The notes: generated by a model from the sequence alone, not told the origin. A stretch of DNA of 6,766 bases from J095 sp964407935 (GCA_964407935.1 CAYOXS010000315.1:1-6766); one strand, 5' to 3'. Numbered from the stretch's first letter, positions 1 to 6,547 are shown. Numbers and translations: made by a program.

Positions 1-110
1 GAAGCGTGAAGGTTAAGAGAGCAGATGGTTTCCCCCCAGAAAACTGCTACGCCTCGTTATATGAAGTGCCCGAAACACAAAAAAAGTTACGCCTGGTACT
101 GAAATTTTAA
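1..110 (+). CDS. 3' end of an unidentified protein (5' truncated by window edge)
   Basis: Reading from base 3, the plus strand is open for 35 codons up to a TAA at 108-110. The residues include a GFPPENCYASLYEVPE stretch and end LRLVLKF. The composition looks like real protein: mixed charged and hydrophobic residues, ending on an alternating beta-strand-like pattern. I do not recognise the family and assign no function. Only the C-terminus is visible, so the gene would begin outside the window. A perfect 7-bp hairpin starts 6 nt after the stop, which fits a gene end. The gene runs opposite to the ABC operon and is convergent with it. A 25-codon ORF inside it (25-102, another frame) is judged a shadow. 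The short length makes chance openness possible, so confidence is modest. Confidence 0.4.
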   Translation, partial: SVKVKRADGFPPENCYASLYEVPETQKKLRLVLKF

Positions 111-115
111 GGAAA

Positions 116-136
116 CTGACGCGGGCACAGCGTCAG
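116..136 (+). terminator. Stem-loop just after the first CDS, possible terminator
   Basis: CTGACGC (116-122) and GCGTCAG (130-136) form a perfect 7-bp stem with a 7-nt loop, starting 6 nt after the TAA at 108-110. Position and GC content fit a transcript end. The 3' side on the plus strand is A-rich (CAATAAAAAT) with no T-run, so this is not a textbook intrinsic terminator. It may be a processing or stability hairpin. Confidence 0.35.
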
Positions 137-187
137 CAATAAAAATGAATAAAAAAGAGCATAGCAGAAACAGAACCGCCCTCAAAG

Positions 188-214
188 AAAAAGTTAGAAA
201 ATCTAACTATTTTT
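188..214. repeat. AT-rich inverted repeat with flanking A-run and T-run
   Basis: AGTTAGA (192-198) and TCTAACT (202-208) form a perfect 7-bp dyad around AAA. After one A/A mismatch the arms continue as A-run (188-190) and T-run (210-212, extending to 214). The symmetry suits a weak bidirectional terminator or an operator for a dimeric regulator. The stem has only two G-C pairs, so it would be unstable as RNA, which favours a protein-binding site or chance. It ends 8 nt before the ATG at 223. Confidence 0.3.
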
Positions 215-222
215 AAGGAAAG

Positions 223-395
223 ATGGAGGTTTTTGATGGTTTATCTGGGCCGATTATCGACTCGGCGCTAAAAAATATCTGGCGGCGCTGCAAACTGCCA
301 CTGTTTATCTCAGCCAATTAAACCGGCTGGAAATGCGAACCGCCAGCGGCGAACTGGCGGCAACATTTGAATGGATAGCAGTGGCTAATAATTAG
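223..395 (+). pseudogene. Small unidentified gene, apparently frameshifted
   Basis: From 237 the plus strand is open for 52 codons to TAG (393-395). It encodes a helix-like, protein-like sequence containing ADYRLGAKKYLAAL, then TVYLSQLNRLEMRT, ending FEWIAVANN. It has no usable N-terminal start in its own frame: a TGA sits at 234-236 and the only ATG is deep inside. An ATG at 223 in another frame, with AAGGAA (215-220) just before it, encodes MEVFDG before going out of register. One missing base around 239-250 would join the two into a protein of about 57 residues. This may be a decayed gene, a sequencing error, or the remnant of a longer gene. I do not recognise the family. A 7-bp inverted repeat (340-346/354-360) lies within it and may simply reflect coding sequence. 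Confidence 0.35.
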
Positions 396-397
396 CC
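383..397. terminator. Short hairpin between convergent genes, possible bidirectional terminator
   Basis: GGCTAA (383-388) and TTAGCC (392-397) form a perfect 6-bp stem with a TAA loop. It spans the stop codon of the plus-strand small ORF and lies 17 nt beyond the stop of the DUF5107-TPR gene. On the plus strand it is followed at a distance by the T-rich TGTTTGTTTT (401-410), so termination is more plausible in that direction. On the minus strand no T-run follows. It is the best candidate for separating the two transcription units, but weak. Confidence 0.3.
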
Positions 398-413
398 CGG
401 GTGTTTGTTTTGG

Positions 414-3400
414 TCAGACGGTGGGCAGCAGCGTTGCCTCTGCCGGCGCGCCGGGCTGGATGGCGGCCAGGTGCGTTTTTGCCGCCAAATGATTGATGTC
501 CAGCGCCAACACCGCCTCAAATTCACGGCGGGCGGCGGCCACATCGCCCAGTCCCAACTGGCCCAACCCCATCATAAACCGGCACTCAATCTCGTGGCGT
601 TGTTGCAGGTCATCTTCCAGAATCAGGAAGGTGGGCAGCGACGTGGCAAAGTAATCAATGGTGGCCGTCTGTTTAAGCTGCGTTTCGCCGGCCTGCACCA
701 GCTTTCTAAAAGTTTCCGCCGCAGCCGCCTCCCGTTTCAGCCGGGCCAGCGCCAGCCCTTTGTAGTAGGCCAGCGCCGTGCCATCGTTGCGCTCGGTTAC
801 GGCTTTTTCAAAGAATTCGCCGGCCTTGGACGGGTTGCCCATTGCCTGCTGAACCACGCCGAGGGCGTAGAACAGGTCAGCCTGTTTGGTAAAGACCTCG
901 TGCACGCCTTCGCCCAGATTTTCCGGGTAGCTGAGCGTGGCGCTAAACTCGGCCAGCGCCGCATCGAGCTTGCCGGCGCGCAGCGCGGCCCGCCCGCGGG
1001 CCAGATGCGCCTGCACGTACTGCTCGGCCACTTTGCCCTCACCGCCTTCCCACGGGTGAAAAATGCGGTTCTCCAGCAGGGCCAGCGCGTCGTCCGGGCG
1101 GCCCGCCAGGTTGTAGAGCGCGGCCAGTTCCACGGTCAAGTCATCGCGCCGGTCAACCAGCGGGCGGTGACTTTCCAGCCGGGCCAGTCGCGCCGCCGGG
1201 TTGGCGTTGAGCCGTTTGTCAAGCTGGTCCAGCTCGTACAGCAGCCGGGCGTCGGCGGGATTGGCGGCAAAGGCGGCCTCAAACGCGGCTTTGGCGGCAG
1301 CGGCATCGCCCTGAATGTTGAAATAGGCCAGCCCCAAATTGCGGTGAACAATGGAGAATGAGGTGTCCAATTCCCGCGCTTGCTCCCACAGCTCAATGGC
1401 CGCCTGATGCCGTTTTTTGTCGTACAGCAGGTTGCCCAGGTAGTAGCGGGCGCGGGCGTCGCGCGGGTTTTGCTCAATGGCCAGCCGCAGCACGGCAATG
1501 GACTCCAGCCGGTTGGGAAAGCAGTAATCCGGCGACTGCCGGGCGGCGCGTTCAAAAAACGCGGCGGCGGCAGCGGCATCGCCCTGCCGGTGGGCAAAGT
1601 AGCCCAGGTAGTACAGCACCAGCGGGTACACGGCCTCCCCCTCAGAGACCCGGCACAGCACCGCGCTGACCTCGTCAAACAGGCCGGCCCCGGCGTAATC
1701 GATGGCCAGATCCAGGTGGCTTTGCGGGTTGCCGCGCATCAGCTCCCGCAATTCGGCCAGCCGGGCCTCGGCGGCGGGGCCGGCGGCCAGCAGCGCCAGC
1801 TCGTTGCGCGCGCCGTAATCCAGCCGGTCCATCTCAACCGTGGCCCGGGCCAGCGCCTCGGCTTCGGTCACGCGGCCCAGTTTGCGCAGCAGCGCCGTTT
1901 TCAGGTTGCGGGCCTGCAAATTGAGCGCGTTGGTCGCCAGCGATTGCTCAACGTGTTCGAGCGCCCGCGCCCAATCACCCTTGCGGCAGTCAAGCTGGGC
2001 CAGCGCAAAGTAGGCTGGCGCCTGCCAGGCGTAATTCCAGGCGGCTTTGTAAAAGGCGGCGTAGGCGGCGGCGTCATCTGCCAGAAAGCGCAGGGCCACG
2101 CCGAGGTTGTGGTACGGCTCGCCATCGGTGGGGTTGGGATTTTTGAGGGTCAGCCGGGCGATGGCCTGCCGGAAGTGCTCTGCCGCTGCCGCAAAATTGC
2201 CGCGCCGCAGGTTGAGCAAGCCGAGCGCGTTGCGACTGCGGGCATCCAGCGGGTCGCGTTGGAGCGCGGCTTCGTAGTAGGGATCGGGCCGGCGGGTGGC
2301 GTGGCGGTACTGCTCCAGGTGCAGGCCGGTGAGGTACAGCTCCTCAGTGGTAGCGATGGCCTCCGGCGGCGGCGCGGCGGTGGCCGGGTCGGCGTGGAAG
2401 CCGCTGTCGGGCCGGTAAAGGCTGAAACTGATGAGTTCACGGTCGCCGGCGGTGAGCAGGGTCACGGTCAACGTGGCCGGGTCGGCGCCGGCGGGCAATG
2501 GCACGCGCCGCAGGTAGGGGGCGTCCGGGGCGATGTCGGCGCGCTGCTCAAAGAGCAGGCGCTGGTTGTCGCGCAGCAGTACCCGCGCCGCCTCAAAACG
2601 GGCCGAAGTGTTAAAGCCGATGACCGCCGCGCCGTCATCCACGGTCAAATTAACGGCGGCATCGAGGTTGGCGTTTTTGATGGCCCCAATGTCGCGCAGC
2701 GGATACCAGTATTGCGAAAAAGTTTTGGTTTCGTAGGGGTGCAGCCAGGCGAAATCGGGCTGGTTGTCGGTGTAAACGCCGCTCATCAGCTCAATGTAGG
2801 GGCCGTCGCTGTCGGTGAGGTGGCGGTACCAGCGCGCGCCAAACTCGCCCGCGCCCCAGGTCCACATTTTTTTGCCGGGCGAAATGTGGCGGTTGGCAAT
2901 GTGTACCACCCCGGCCTGCCGCCCGTGATCGTAGCCGGCCAAAAAATCGTACTCGGACTGGAGCACCATGTAGCTGGTTGGCACGGGGATATTTTTCCAC
3001 CACGAAATATCCACGCCGGCGGTGTAATCGACATCGTAGTAAAAGCCGTTGGCAATGGGGAATTTGCTGGTGGCCCGCCGGGCGTGGTCGGCCACCAGCG
3101 AGACATCGGGCGGGAAGACCGACTGGTAATCGTTATTCACGTGGACGGCCAGGTTGGCCCACCACAAAAAGGTTTGCGGCAGCGCGGTGCGGTTGTACAG
3201 CCGGGCCTGCACCTCAACCAGCGATTTGCCGGGGTGCAGGGTAACGCCGTGCATCCCTTTGAGGCGGTTCATCGGCTCAATTTCGCCCAGCCACACGGTT
3301 TTGCGGCCGTCGGGGTGTTCTTCCAGCGCGGAATCCAGCGGCTCAAAGGTGGTGGGGCGGTGGTGCTGCGGCCAGTTAAATTCAACGCCGCCGGAAATCC

Positions 3401-3692
3401 ACGCGCCATACAGCCCCACCAGCTGCGGTTTGATGACCCGGTTGTGGTAGAAAAAGTCGTAATTGTTGCTTTTGTCCAGCCCCACGTGAATCCGCCCGCC
3501 GAGTTCGGGCATGGCCATCACTTTGATGTATTCATTTTCCAGGTAAACGCCCCGGTAGCTGCGCTCAACCCGCTCGTCAGAGATGCGGTCGGTGAAGGGG
3601 TTGGGGTACACGCTGCCGCTGCTGCCCTGGTACACCCGCTTTTCCAGAAACATCGGGTTGGGATCGGGCGGGCAGGCGGGGTAGGTGGGGTA
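414..3692 (-). CDS. DUF5107 domain and TPR-repeat protein, 5' end lost in assembly gap
   Basis: A protein of at least 1092 residues; numbering here is from the internal Met at 3653. Residues about 1-335 match the DUF5107 family (galactose-mutarotase-like fold), with PELGGRIH (49-56), GGVEFNWPQHHRP (88-100), LPQTFLWWAN (158-167), HISPGKKMWTWG (256-267) and GPYIELMSGV (284-293). Residues about 335-440 look like a beta-rich linker domain. From about 455 to the C-terminus there are many TPR helix pairs, for example near 458-498, 511-608, 677-710, 733-810, 878-952 and 961-1065. No signal peptide is seen, so a cytoplasmic location is likely. The frame stays open upstream of that Met for 13 codons (YPTYPACPPDPNP), which resembles the conserved family N-terminus, so Met 3653 is internal. 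The gene lies downstream of a sugar importer on the same strand and probably belongs to its operon. Sugar binding or processing is inferred from fold and context; as far as I know the family is not biochemically characterised. Confidence 0.92.
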   Translation of the reverse strand, partial: YPTYPACPPDPNPMFLEKRVYQGSSGSVYPNPFTDRISDERVERSYRGVYLENEYIKVMAMPELGGRIHVGLDKSNNYDFFYHNRVIKPQLVGLYGAWISGGVEFNWPQHHRPTTFEPLDSALEEHPDGRKTVWLGEIEPMNRLKGMHGVTLHPGKSLVEVQARLYNRTALPQTFLWWANLAVHVNNDYQSVFPPDVSLVADHARRATSKFPIANGFYYDVDYTAGVDISWWKNIPVPTSYMVLQSEYDFLAGYDHGRQAGVVHIANRHISPGKKMWTWGAGEFGARWYRHLTDSDGPYIELMSGVYTDNQPDFAWLHPYETKTFSQYWYPLRDIGAIKNANLDAAVNLTVDDGAAVIGFNTSARFEAARVLLRDNQRLLFEQRADIAPDAPYLRRVPLPAGADPATLTVTLLTAGDRELISFSLYRPDSGFHADPATAAPPPEAIATTEELYLTGLHLEQYRHATRRPDPYYEAALQRDPLDARSRNALGLLNLRRGNFAAAAEHFRQAIARLTLKNPNPTDGEPYHNLGVALRFLADDAAAYAAFYKAAWNYAWQAPAYFALAQLDCRKGDWARALEHVEQSLATNALNLQARNLKTALLRKLGRVTEAEALARATVEMDRLDYGARNELALLAAGPAAEARLAELRELMRGNPQSHLDLAIDYAGAGLFDEVSAVLCRVSEGEAVYPLVLYYLGYFAHRQGDAAAAAAFFERAARQSPDYCFPNRLESIAVLRLAIEQNPRDARARYYLGNLLYDKKRHQAAIELWEQARELDTSFSIVHRNLGLAYFNIQGDAAAAKAAFEAAFAANPADARLLYELDQLDKRLNANPAARLARLESHRPLVDRRDDLTVELAALYNLAGRPDDALALLENRIFHPWEGGEGKVAEQYVQAHLARGRAALRAGKLDAALAEFSATLSYPENLGEGVHEVFTKQADLFYALGVVQQAMGNPSKAGEFFEKAVTERNDGTALAYYKGLALARLKREAAAAETFRKLVQAGETQLKQTATIDYFATSLPTFLILEDDLQQRHEIECRFMMGLGQLGLGDVAAARREFEAVLALDINHLAAKTHLAAIQPGAPAEATLLPTV
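1293..1586 (-). repeat. 21-bp direct repeat inside two TPR units
   Basis: An identical 21-bp stretch occurs at 1293-1313 and 1566-1586, 273 bp (91 codons) apart and in the same reading frame. Both copies encode the QGDAAAA turn and following helix of a TPR (about residues 690-696 and 781-787). This is either a trace of module duplication or parallel use of the same alanine-rich codons. Confidence 0.6.
3655..3690 (+). other. G-quadruplex-forming tract next to the assembly gap
   Basis: The plus strand has six runs of three or four G (3655-3657, 3660-3662, 3666-3668, 3670-3672, 3678-3681, 3687-3690) separated by loops of 1-5 nt. This meets the usual G3N1-7 rule with runs to spare. It is on the template strand of the DUF5107-TPR gene, whose coding strand reads Pro-rich CCC/CCG codons. 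It stops 2 nt before the N run. Confidence 0.6.
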
Positions 3693-3792
3693 NNNNNNNN
3701 NNNNNNNNNNNNNNNNNNNNNNNNNNNNNNNNNNNNNNNNNNNNNNNNNNNNNNNNNNNNNNNNNNNNNNNNNNNNNNNNNNNNNNNNNNNN
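3693..3792. other. Assembly gap of exactly 100 N
   Basis: Bases 3693-3792 are all N. A round 100 is the usual placeholder for a scaffold join of unknown size, so the true distance between permease and DUF5107 gene is unknown. The permease stop is 6 nt to the right. The DUF5107 reading frame runs in from the left, so its start codon, ribosome binding site and any promoter or terminator are in the gap. Confidence 0.97.
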
Positions 3793-3798
3793 GATGGG

Positions 3799-4935
3799 TT
3801 ACGCCTCGGCGGCGATGCGGGTGCGGGCGCGTTCGGCGCGCGCCTGCCGCCACTGCGAAATGGCCACGGCGGCGATGAGCAGCAAGCCCAGCGCCACCCG
3901 CTGAATGAAGGTGTTAAAGCCCAGCAGGTTCATGCCGTTGTTCAAAATGCCAACCAGAATCACAGCCAGAAAGGTGCCAAAAATGGTGCCCCGGCCGCCA
4001 TCGGTGGCCGCGCCGCCTAAAAACACGGCGGTGATGGCTTGCAGTTCCAGGCCAACGCCGTTGATGGGATTGCCCGACGTGGTCCGCGCCGCCAGCAGCA
4101 CCCCGGCCAGCCCGGCAATGCCGCCCGACAGCATGTACATCTGCATCCGCACGCGAGACAGGTTGATGCCGGCCAGGCGGGCGGCTTTGTCGTTGCCGCC
4201 GATGGCGTACACGGCCCGGCCAAAATCAGAGTAGCGCATGAGCACGTGTACGCCGGCGGCTACAAAAATCAAAATCACCGTCAACACAGGGATGCCGGTC
4301 CATTTTGACCCGCCCAGCGCGGGGATGGGGGCTTCGGTTAAAAAGCGGCCCTGGGCCATCCAGGTGAAAGCCGGCTCGGTAAACACGCCCACCGGCTTGC
4401 CTTCCGGCACCAGCAAAAAGGCGACGCCGCCAAAGGCGGCCAGCGTGCCCAGCGTGGCGATAATCGGGTTTACCTTTAACACCGTTACAATAAAACCGTT
4501 AATGGCCCCGGCCATCATCCCGGCCACGATGCCGGCCAAAACGGCCACCATCACATTATTGGTGGGCAGAAACACAATCGAGCCAAAGGTGCCAACGCCA
4601 ACCAAAACCGAGGCCGCCACCACCGAGCCAACGGACGCCACCGAGCCAACGGAAATATCAAGGCCGCCGCCCACAATCACCACGGTTTCGCCCACGGCCA
4701 GCAGGCCCACAATCACAATGGCCTGGGCCAGGCTGTTCATCAGGTTTTGCCACGAGAAGAATTTATCGCCGCCGCTGTAGCCAAACCAGCCGCTGACCAC
4801 GGTGATGAGCAGCAGCAGGAAAAGAATGGCGAACATAAGCGACAGGTTATCGGTGCCAATGGCGCTGATGGCCCGCTTGAAGGTGTCGCCCTGTTTTTTT
4901 GGAAATACCGTTTGGTTAATTAACTCTTGATTCAT
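3799..4935 (-). CDS. Sugar ABC transporter permease, RbsC-like (BPD_transp_2 family)
   Basis: An inner-membrane channel subunit of 378 residues, slightly longer than typical RbsC-type permeases because of its N-terminal cytoplasmic segment. Hydrophobic segments lie near residues 31-49, 66-88, 97-115, 127-152, 156-176, 215-234, 266-283, 298-308 and 318-336, with a last one near 346-360. Family signatures are GGGLDISVGSV (89-99), NPIIATLGT (156-164), the ATPase-contact loop GGNDKAARLAGI (246-257) and ELQAITAVFLGG (297-308). The tail is basic (RQARAERARTR), consistent with a cytoplasmic end. The start overlaps the ATPase gene by 20 nt, and an AAAGGG at 4945-4950 serves as the likely ribosome binding site, so translation is probably coupled. 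The first dozen codons are AT-rich compared with the rest. It most likely works as a homodimer with the neighbouring ATPase. Ribose, arabinose and xylose type substrates are all possible. Confidence 0.95.
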   Translation of the reverse strand: MNQELINQTVFPKKQGDTFKRAISAIGTDNLSLMFAILFLLLLITVVSGWFGYSGGDKFFSWQNLMNSLAQAIVIVGLLAVGETVVIVGGGLDISVGSVASVGSVVAASVLVGVGTFGSIVFLPTNNVMVAVLAGIVAGMMAGAINGFIVTVLKVNPIIATLGTLAAFGGVAFLLVPEGKPVGVFTEPAFTWMAQGRFLTEAPIPALGGSKWTGIPVLTVILIFVAAGVHVLMRYSDFGRAVYAIGGNDKAARLAGINLSRVRMQMYMLSGGIAGLAGVLLAARTTSGNPINGVGLELQAITAVFLGGAATDGGRGTIFGTFLAVILVGILNNGMNLLGFNTFIQRVALGLLLIAAVAISQWRQARAERARTRIAAEA

Positions 4936-6514
4936 TATTTATTACCCTTTTGAATTGGTGTTGCGCTCCCGGTTGGGTTGCCGATAGATTATCGACCATT
5001 GCGAGTTCAAGTATGGCTTCTTCCGTGGCTTCCGCCCCGGCCAGTTCGCCGGTAATCCGGCCATTCTGCATCACATAAATCCGGTCGGCCAGCCCCAGAA
5101 TCTCCGGCAGTTCTGAGCTGATGAGCATAATCGCCAGCCCTTCGTTGGCCAGTTCATCGATGAGGCGGTAAATTTCGGCCTTGGCCCCCACGTCGATGCC
5201 GCGGGTTGGCTCATCAAGGATGAGCAGTTTGGGTTTGGCCGCCAACCAGCGGGCCAGCACCACTTTTTGCTGGTTGCCGCCGCTCAGCTTGCCCACTTCC
5301 TGATCCAGCGAGGGGGTGCGGACCTTCAGCTTTTCCACAAAGCCGCTAACCACGTCCCGTTCCAGGGCGCTGCGCACTAGGTGAAAACGGCTGATCTGGC
5401 GCAAAATCGCCATCGACGCGTTTTCCAGCACGCTGCGGATCAGGATCAGCCCCTCGCGCTTGCGGTCTTCCGGCGCAAAGCCGATGCCTTTGGCAATGGC
5501 CTGGTCCGGGCGGCGGGGCGAAATTTCCTCGCCGCTCAAAAAAATGCGCCCGCTGTTTTTGGGCAGTTCGCCAAAAATCACTTTGGCCAGCTCAGAGCGG
5601 CCCGCGCCGACCAGGCCGGAAAAGCCCACAACTTCGCCGGCGTTAACGTAGCAGCTAACGGCGTTGTGCCAGTTGCTCGATACCTCTTCCACGCGCAGCA
5701 CTTCCCGGTTAGTGCCCGCCGGCTGGCGGTGGAACACGTCCGACAGGTCGCGGCCCACCATCAGGCTCACAATCTGGGCTTCGCTCAACTCAGAGGCCGG
5801 TTTCACGGCAATCAGCCGCCCATCGCGCAAAATGGCAATGCGGTCGCACAGCCGTTTGATTTCGTTGATGCGATGGGACACGTAAATGATGGCCACGCCT
5901 TCATCGCGCAGGCGGTTAACCAGGGCAAACAGGCGCTCAACCTCGTCGTCGGTCAGCGACGACGTGGGTTCGTCCAGCGCCAGCACCCGCACGCCAGATT
6001 TGAGCGCCCGCATAATTTCAACAAGCTGTCGCTGGGCAGACGACAGCTCCTCGCCCATCAGGTGGGTGGGCAAAACCTTTTCAAAGCCGTACTCCGCCAG
6101 GCGGCGTTTGGCCTTGTCGTTTAGCTGGCGGCGGTCAATAAAACCCAGCCGCTTGGGCAGCTCGCCCACCCAGATATTTTCGGCCACGTCAACCCCCGGC
6201 ACAATTTCCGGCTCCTGGTAAATCACGCGGATACCGGCCTGGTGCGCCTGTTTGGGGTTAGAAAACGATAGCGGTTTGTCGTCAATTGAAATGGTGCCGG
6301 CGTCCGGCTGGTAATCGCCATTGATAATTTTGAGCAGGGTAGATTTGCCGGCGCCGTTCTCGCCCATAAACGCGAGGATTTCGCCCGGACGGATGTCAAG
6401 GGAGACATCATCCAGGGCCTGAACATTGGGAAATGCCTTGCTGATGTTGCGAACTTTGAGGGTTCCGCGCAAGTCATTGGCTTCTTTGGAGGGTGATTGG
6501 GTTGTTACGGTCAT
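4916..6514 (-). CDS. Sugar ABC transporter ATP-binding protein, two NBDs (RbsA/AraG/MglA family)
   Basis: This cytoplasmic ATPase of 532 residues powers a monosaccharide importer and is a little longer than the usual 500 or so. NBD1 (about 18-255) has Walker A GENGAGKS (51-58), Q-loop Q100, signature-like LSSAQRQ (157-163), Walker B LALDEPT (D181, E182) and H-loop H214. NBD2 (about 272-505) has a changed Walker A GLVGAGRS with Arg306 in place of Lys, the conserved APEDRKREGL (347-356), a full signature LSGGNQQK (410-417), Walker B ILDEPTRG (D434, E435) and ISSELPE in place of the H-loop His. This asymmetry is usual in the family. The VAENIWVGELP segment reminds me of AraG, but the substrate remains undetermined. 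The start at 6514 is supported by a strong AGGAGAGAGAG. The last residues (FKRVINNESRVN) overlap the permease ribosome binding site and start. Confidence 0.96.
   Translation of the reverse strand: MTVTTQSPSKEANDLRGTLKVRNISKAFPNVQALDDVSLDIRPGEILAFMGENGAGKSTLLKIINGDYQPDAGTISIDDKPLSFSNPKQAHQAGIRVIYQEPEIVPGVDVAENIWVGELPKRLGFIDRRQLNDKAKRRLAEYGFEKVLPTHLMGEELSSAQRQLVEIMRALKSGVRVLALDEPTSSLTDDEVERLFALVNRLRDEGVAIIYVSHRINEIKRLCDRIAILRDGRLIAVKPASELSEAQIVSLMVGRDLSDVFHRQPAGTNREVLRVEEVSSNWHNAVSCYVNAGEVVGFSGLVGAGRSELAKVIFGELPKNSGRIFLSGEEISPRRPDQAIAKGIGFAPEDRKREGLILIRSVLENASMAILRQISRFHLVRSALERDVVSGFVEKLKVRTPSLDQEVGKLSGGNQQKVVLARWLAAKPKLLILDEPTRGIDVGAKAEIYRLIDELANEGLAIMLISSELPEILGLADRIYVMQNGRITGELAGAEATEEAILELAMVDNLSATQPGAQHQFKRVINNESRVN
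4945..4950 (-). promoter_or_regulatory. Ribosome binding site of the permease, inside the ATPase gene
   Basis: On the minus strand AAAGGG lies 9 nt before the permease ATG (4935-4933), within ATPase codons for Lys-Arg-Val near its C-terminus. It matches the anti-SD only in part, which fits dependence on ribosomes finishing the ATPase gene. Confidence 0.5.
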
Positions 6515-6521
6515 AAATTAA

Positions 6522-6532
6522 CTCTCTCTCCT
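6522..6532 (-). promoter_or_regulatory. Strong purine-rich ribosome binding site of the ATPase
   Basis: The minus strand reads AGGAGAGAGAG (6532 to 6522), ending 7 nt before the ATG at 6514-6512. It is the best ribosome binding site in the window and fixes the ATPase start. Its first three bases (AGG) can be paired in the hairpin at 6530-6547. Confidence 0.7.
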
Positions 6533-6547
6533 GCGGTTGGCCGCAGG
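6530..6547 (-). promoter_or_regulatory. Hairpin overlapping the ATPase ribosome binding site
   Basis: On the minus-strand RNA, CCTGCGG (6547-6541) and CCGCAGG (6536-6530) form a perfect 7-bp stem with a CCAA loop. The 3' arm takes in the AGG at the 5' end of AGGAGAGAGAG, leaving the GAGAGAG part free. A competing 4-bp stem, GCGG/CCGC between 6541-6544 and 6549-6552, could release it. This could tune ATPase translation; the sequence shows the pairing, the effect is inferred. Confidence 0.45.

Noticed and set aside
340..360. 7-bp inverted repeat CCGCCAG/CTGGCGG as a terminator for the DUF5107 gene
   Set aside because: It is GC-rich but sits inside the apparent plus-strand coding remnant, over 50 nt past the DUF5107 stop, and no T-run follows on the minus strand.
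405..1361. Plus-strand open frame of 318 codons
   Set aside because: Antisense to the TPR part of the DUF5107 gene, with a biased Arg/Gln/Gly composition and no recognisable domain. It arises because the GC-rich minus-strand gene rarely uses codons that give antisense stops.
1380..3878. Plus-strand open frame of over 800 codons crossing the N gap
   Set aside because: It is antisense to the DUF5107-TPR gene, depends on reading N as codons, and its product is low-complexity Gly/Val/Gln/Arg-rich. The minus-strand frame has clear family motifs, so this is a codon-bias shadow.
4238..4780. Plus-strand Thr/Pro/Lys-rich open frame
   Set aside because: Antisense to the permease, whose membrane segments and family motifs are clear. 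The Thr/Pro-rich product is what antisense of Val/Gly/Ala codons gives.
5944..5964. 8-bp perfect inverted repeat CGTCGTCG/CGACGACG
   Set aside because: Lies inside NBD1 just after Walker B, where the Ser-Ser-Leu-Thr-Asp-Asp codons produce it. No sign of a regulatory site in mid-gene.
5381..6124. Plus-strand open frame of 247 codons
   Set aside because: Antisense to the ATPase gene, which carries all Walker and signature motifs; no domain is visible in this frame.
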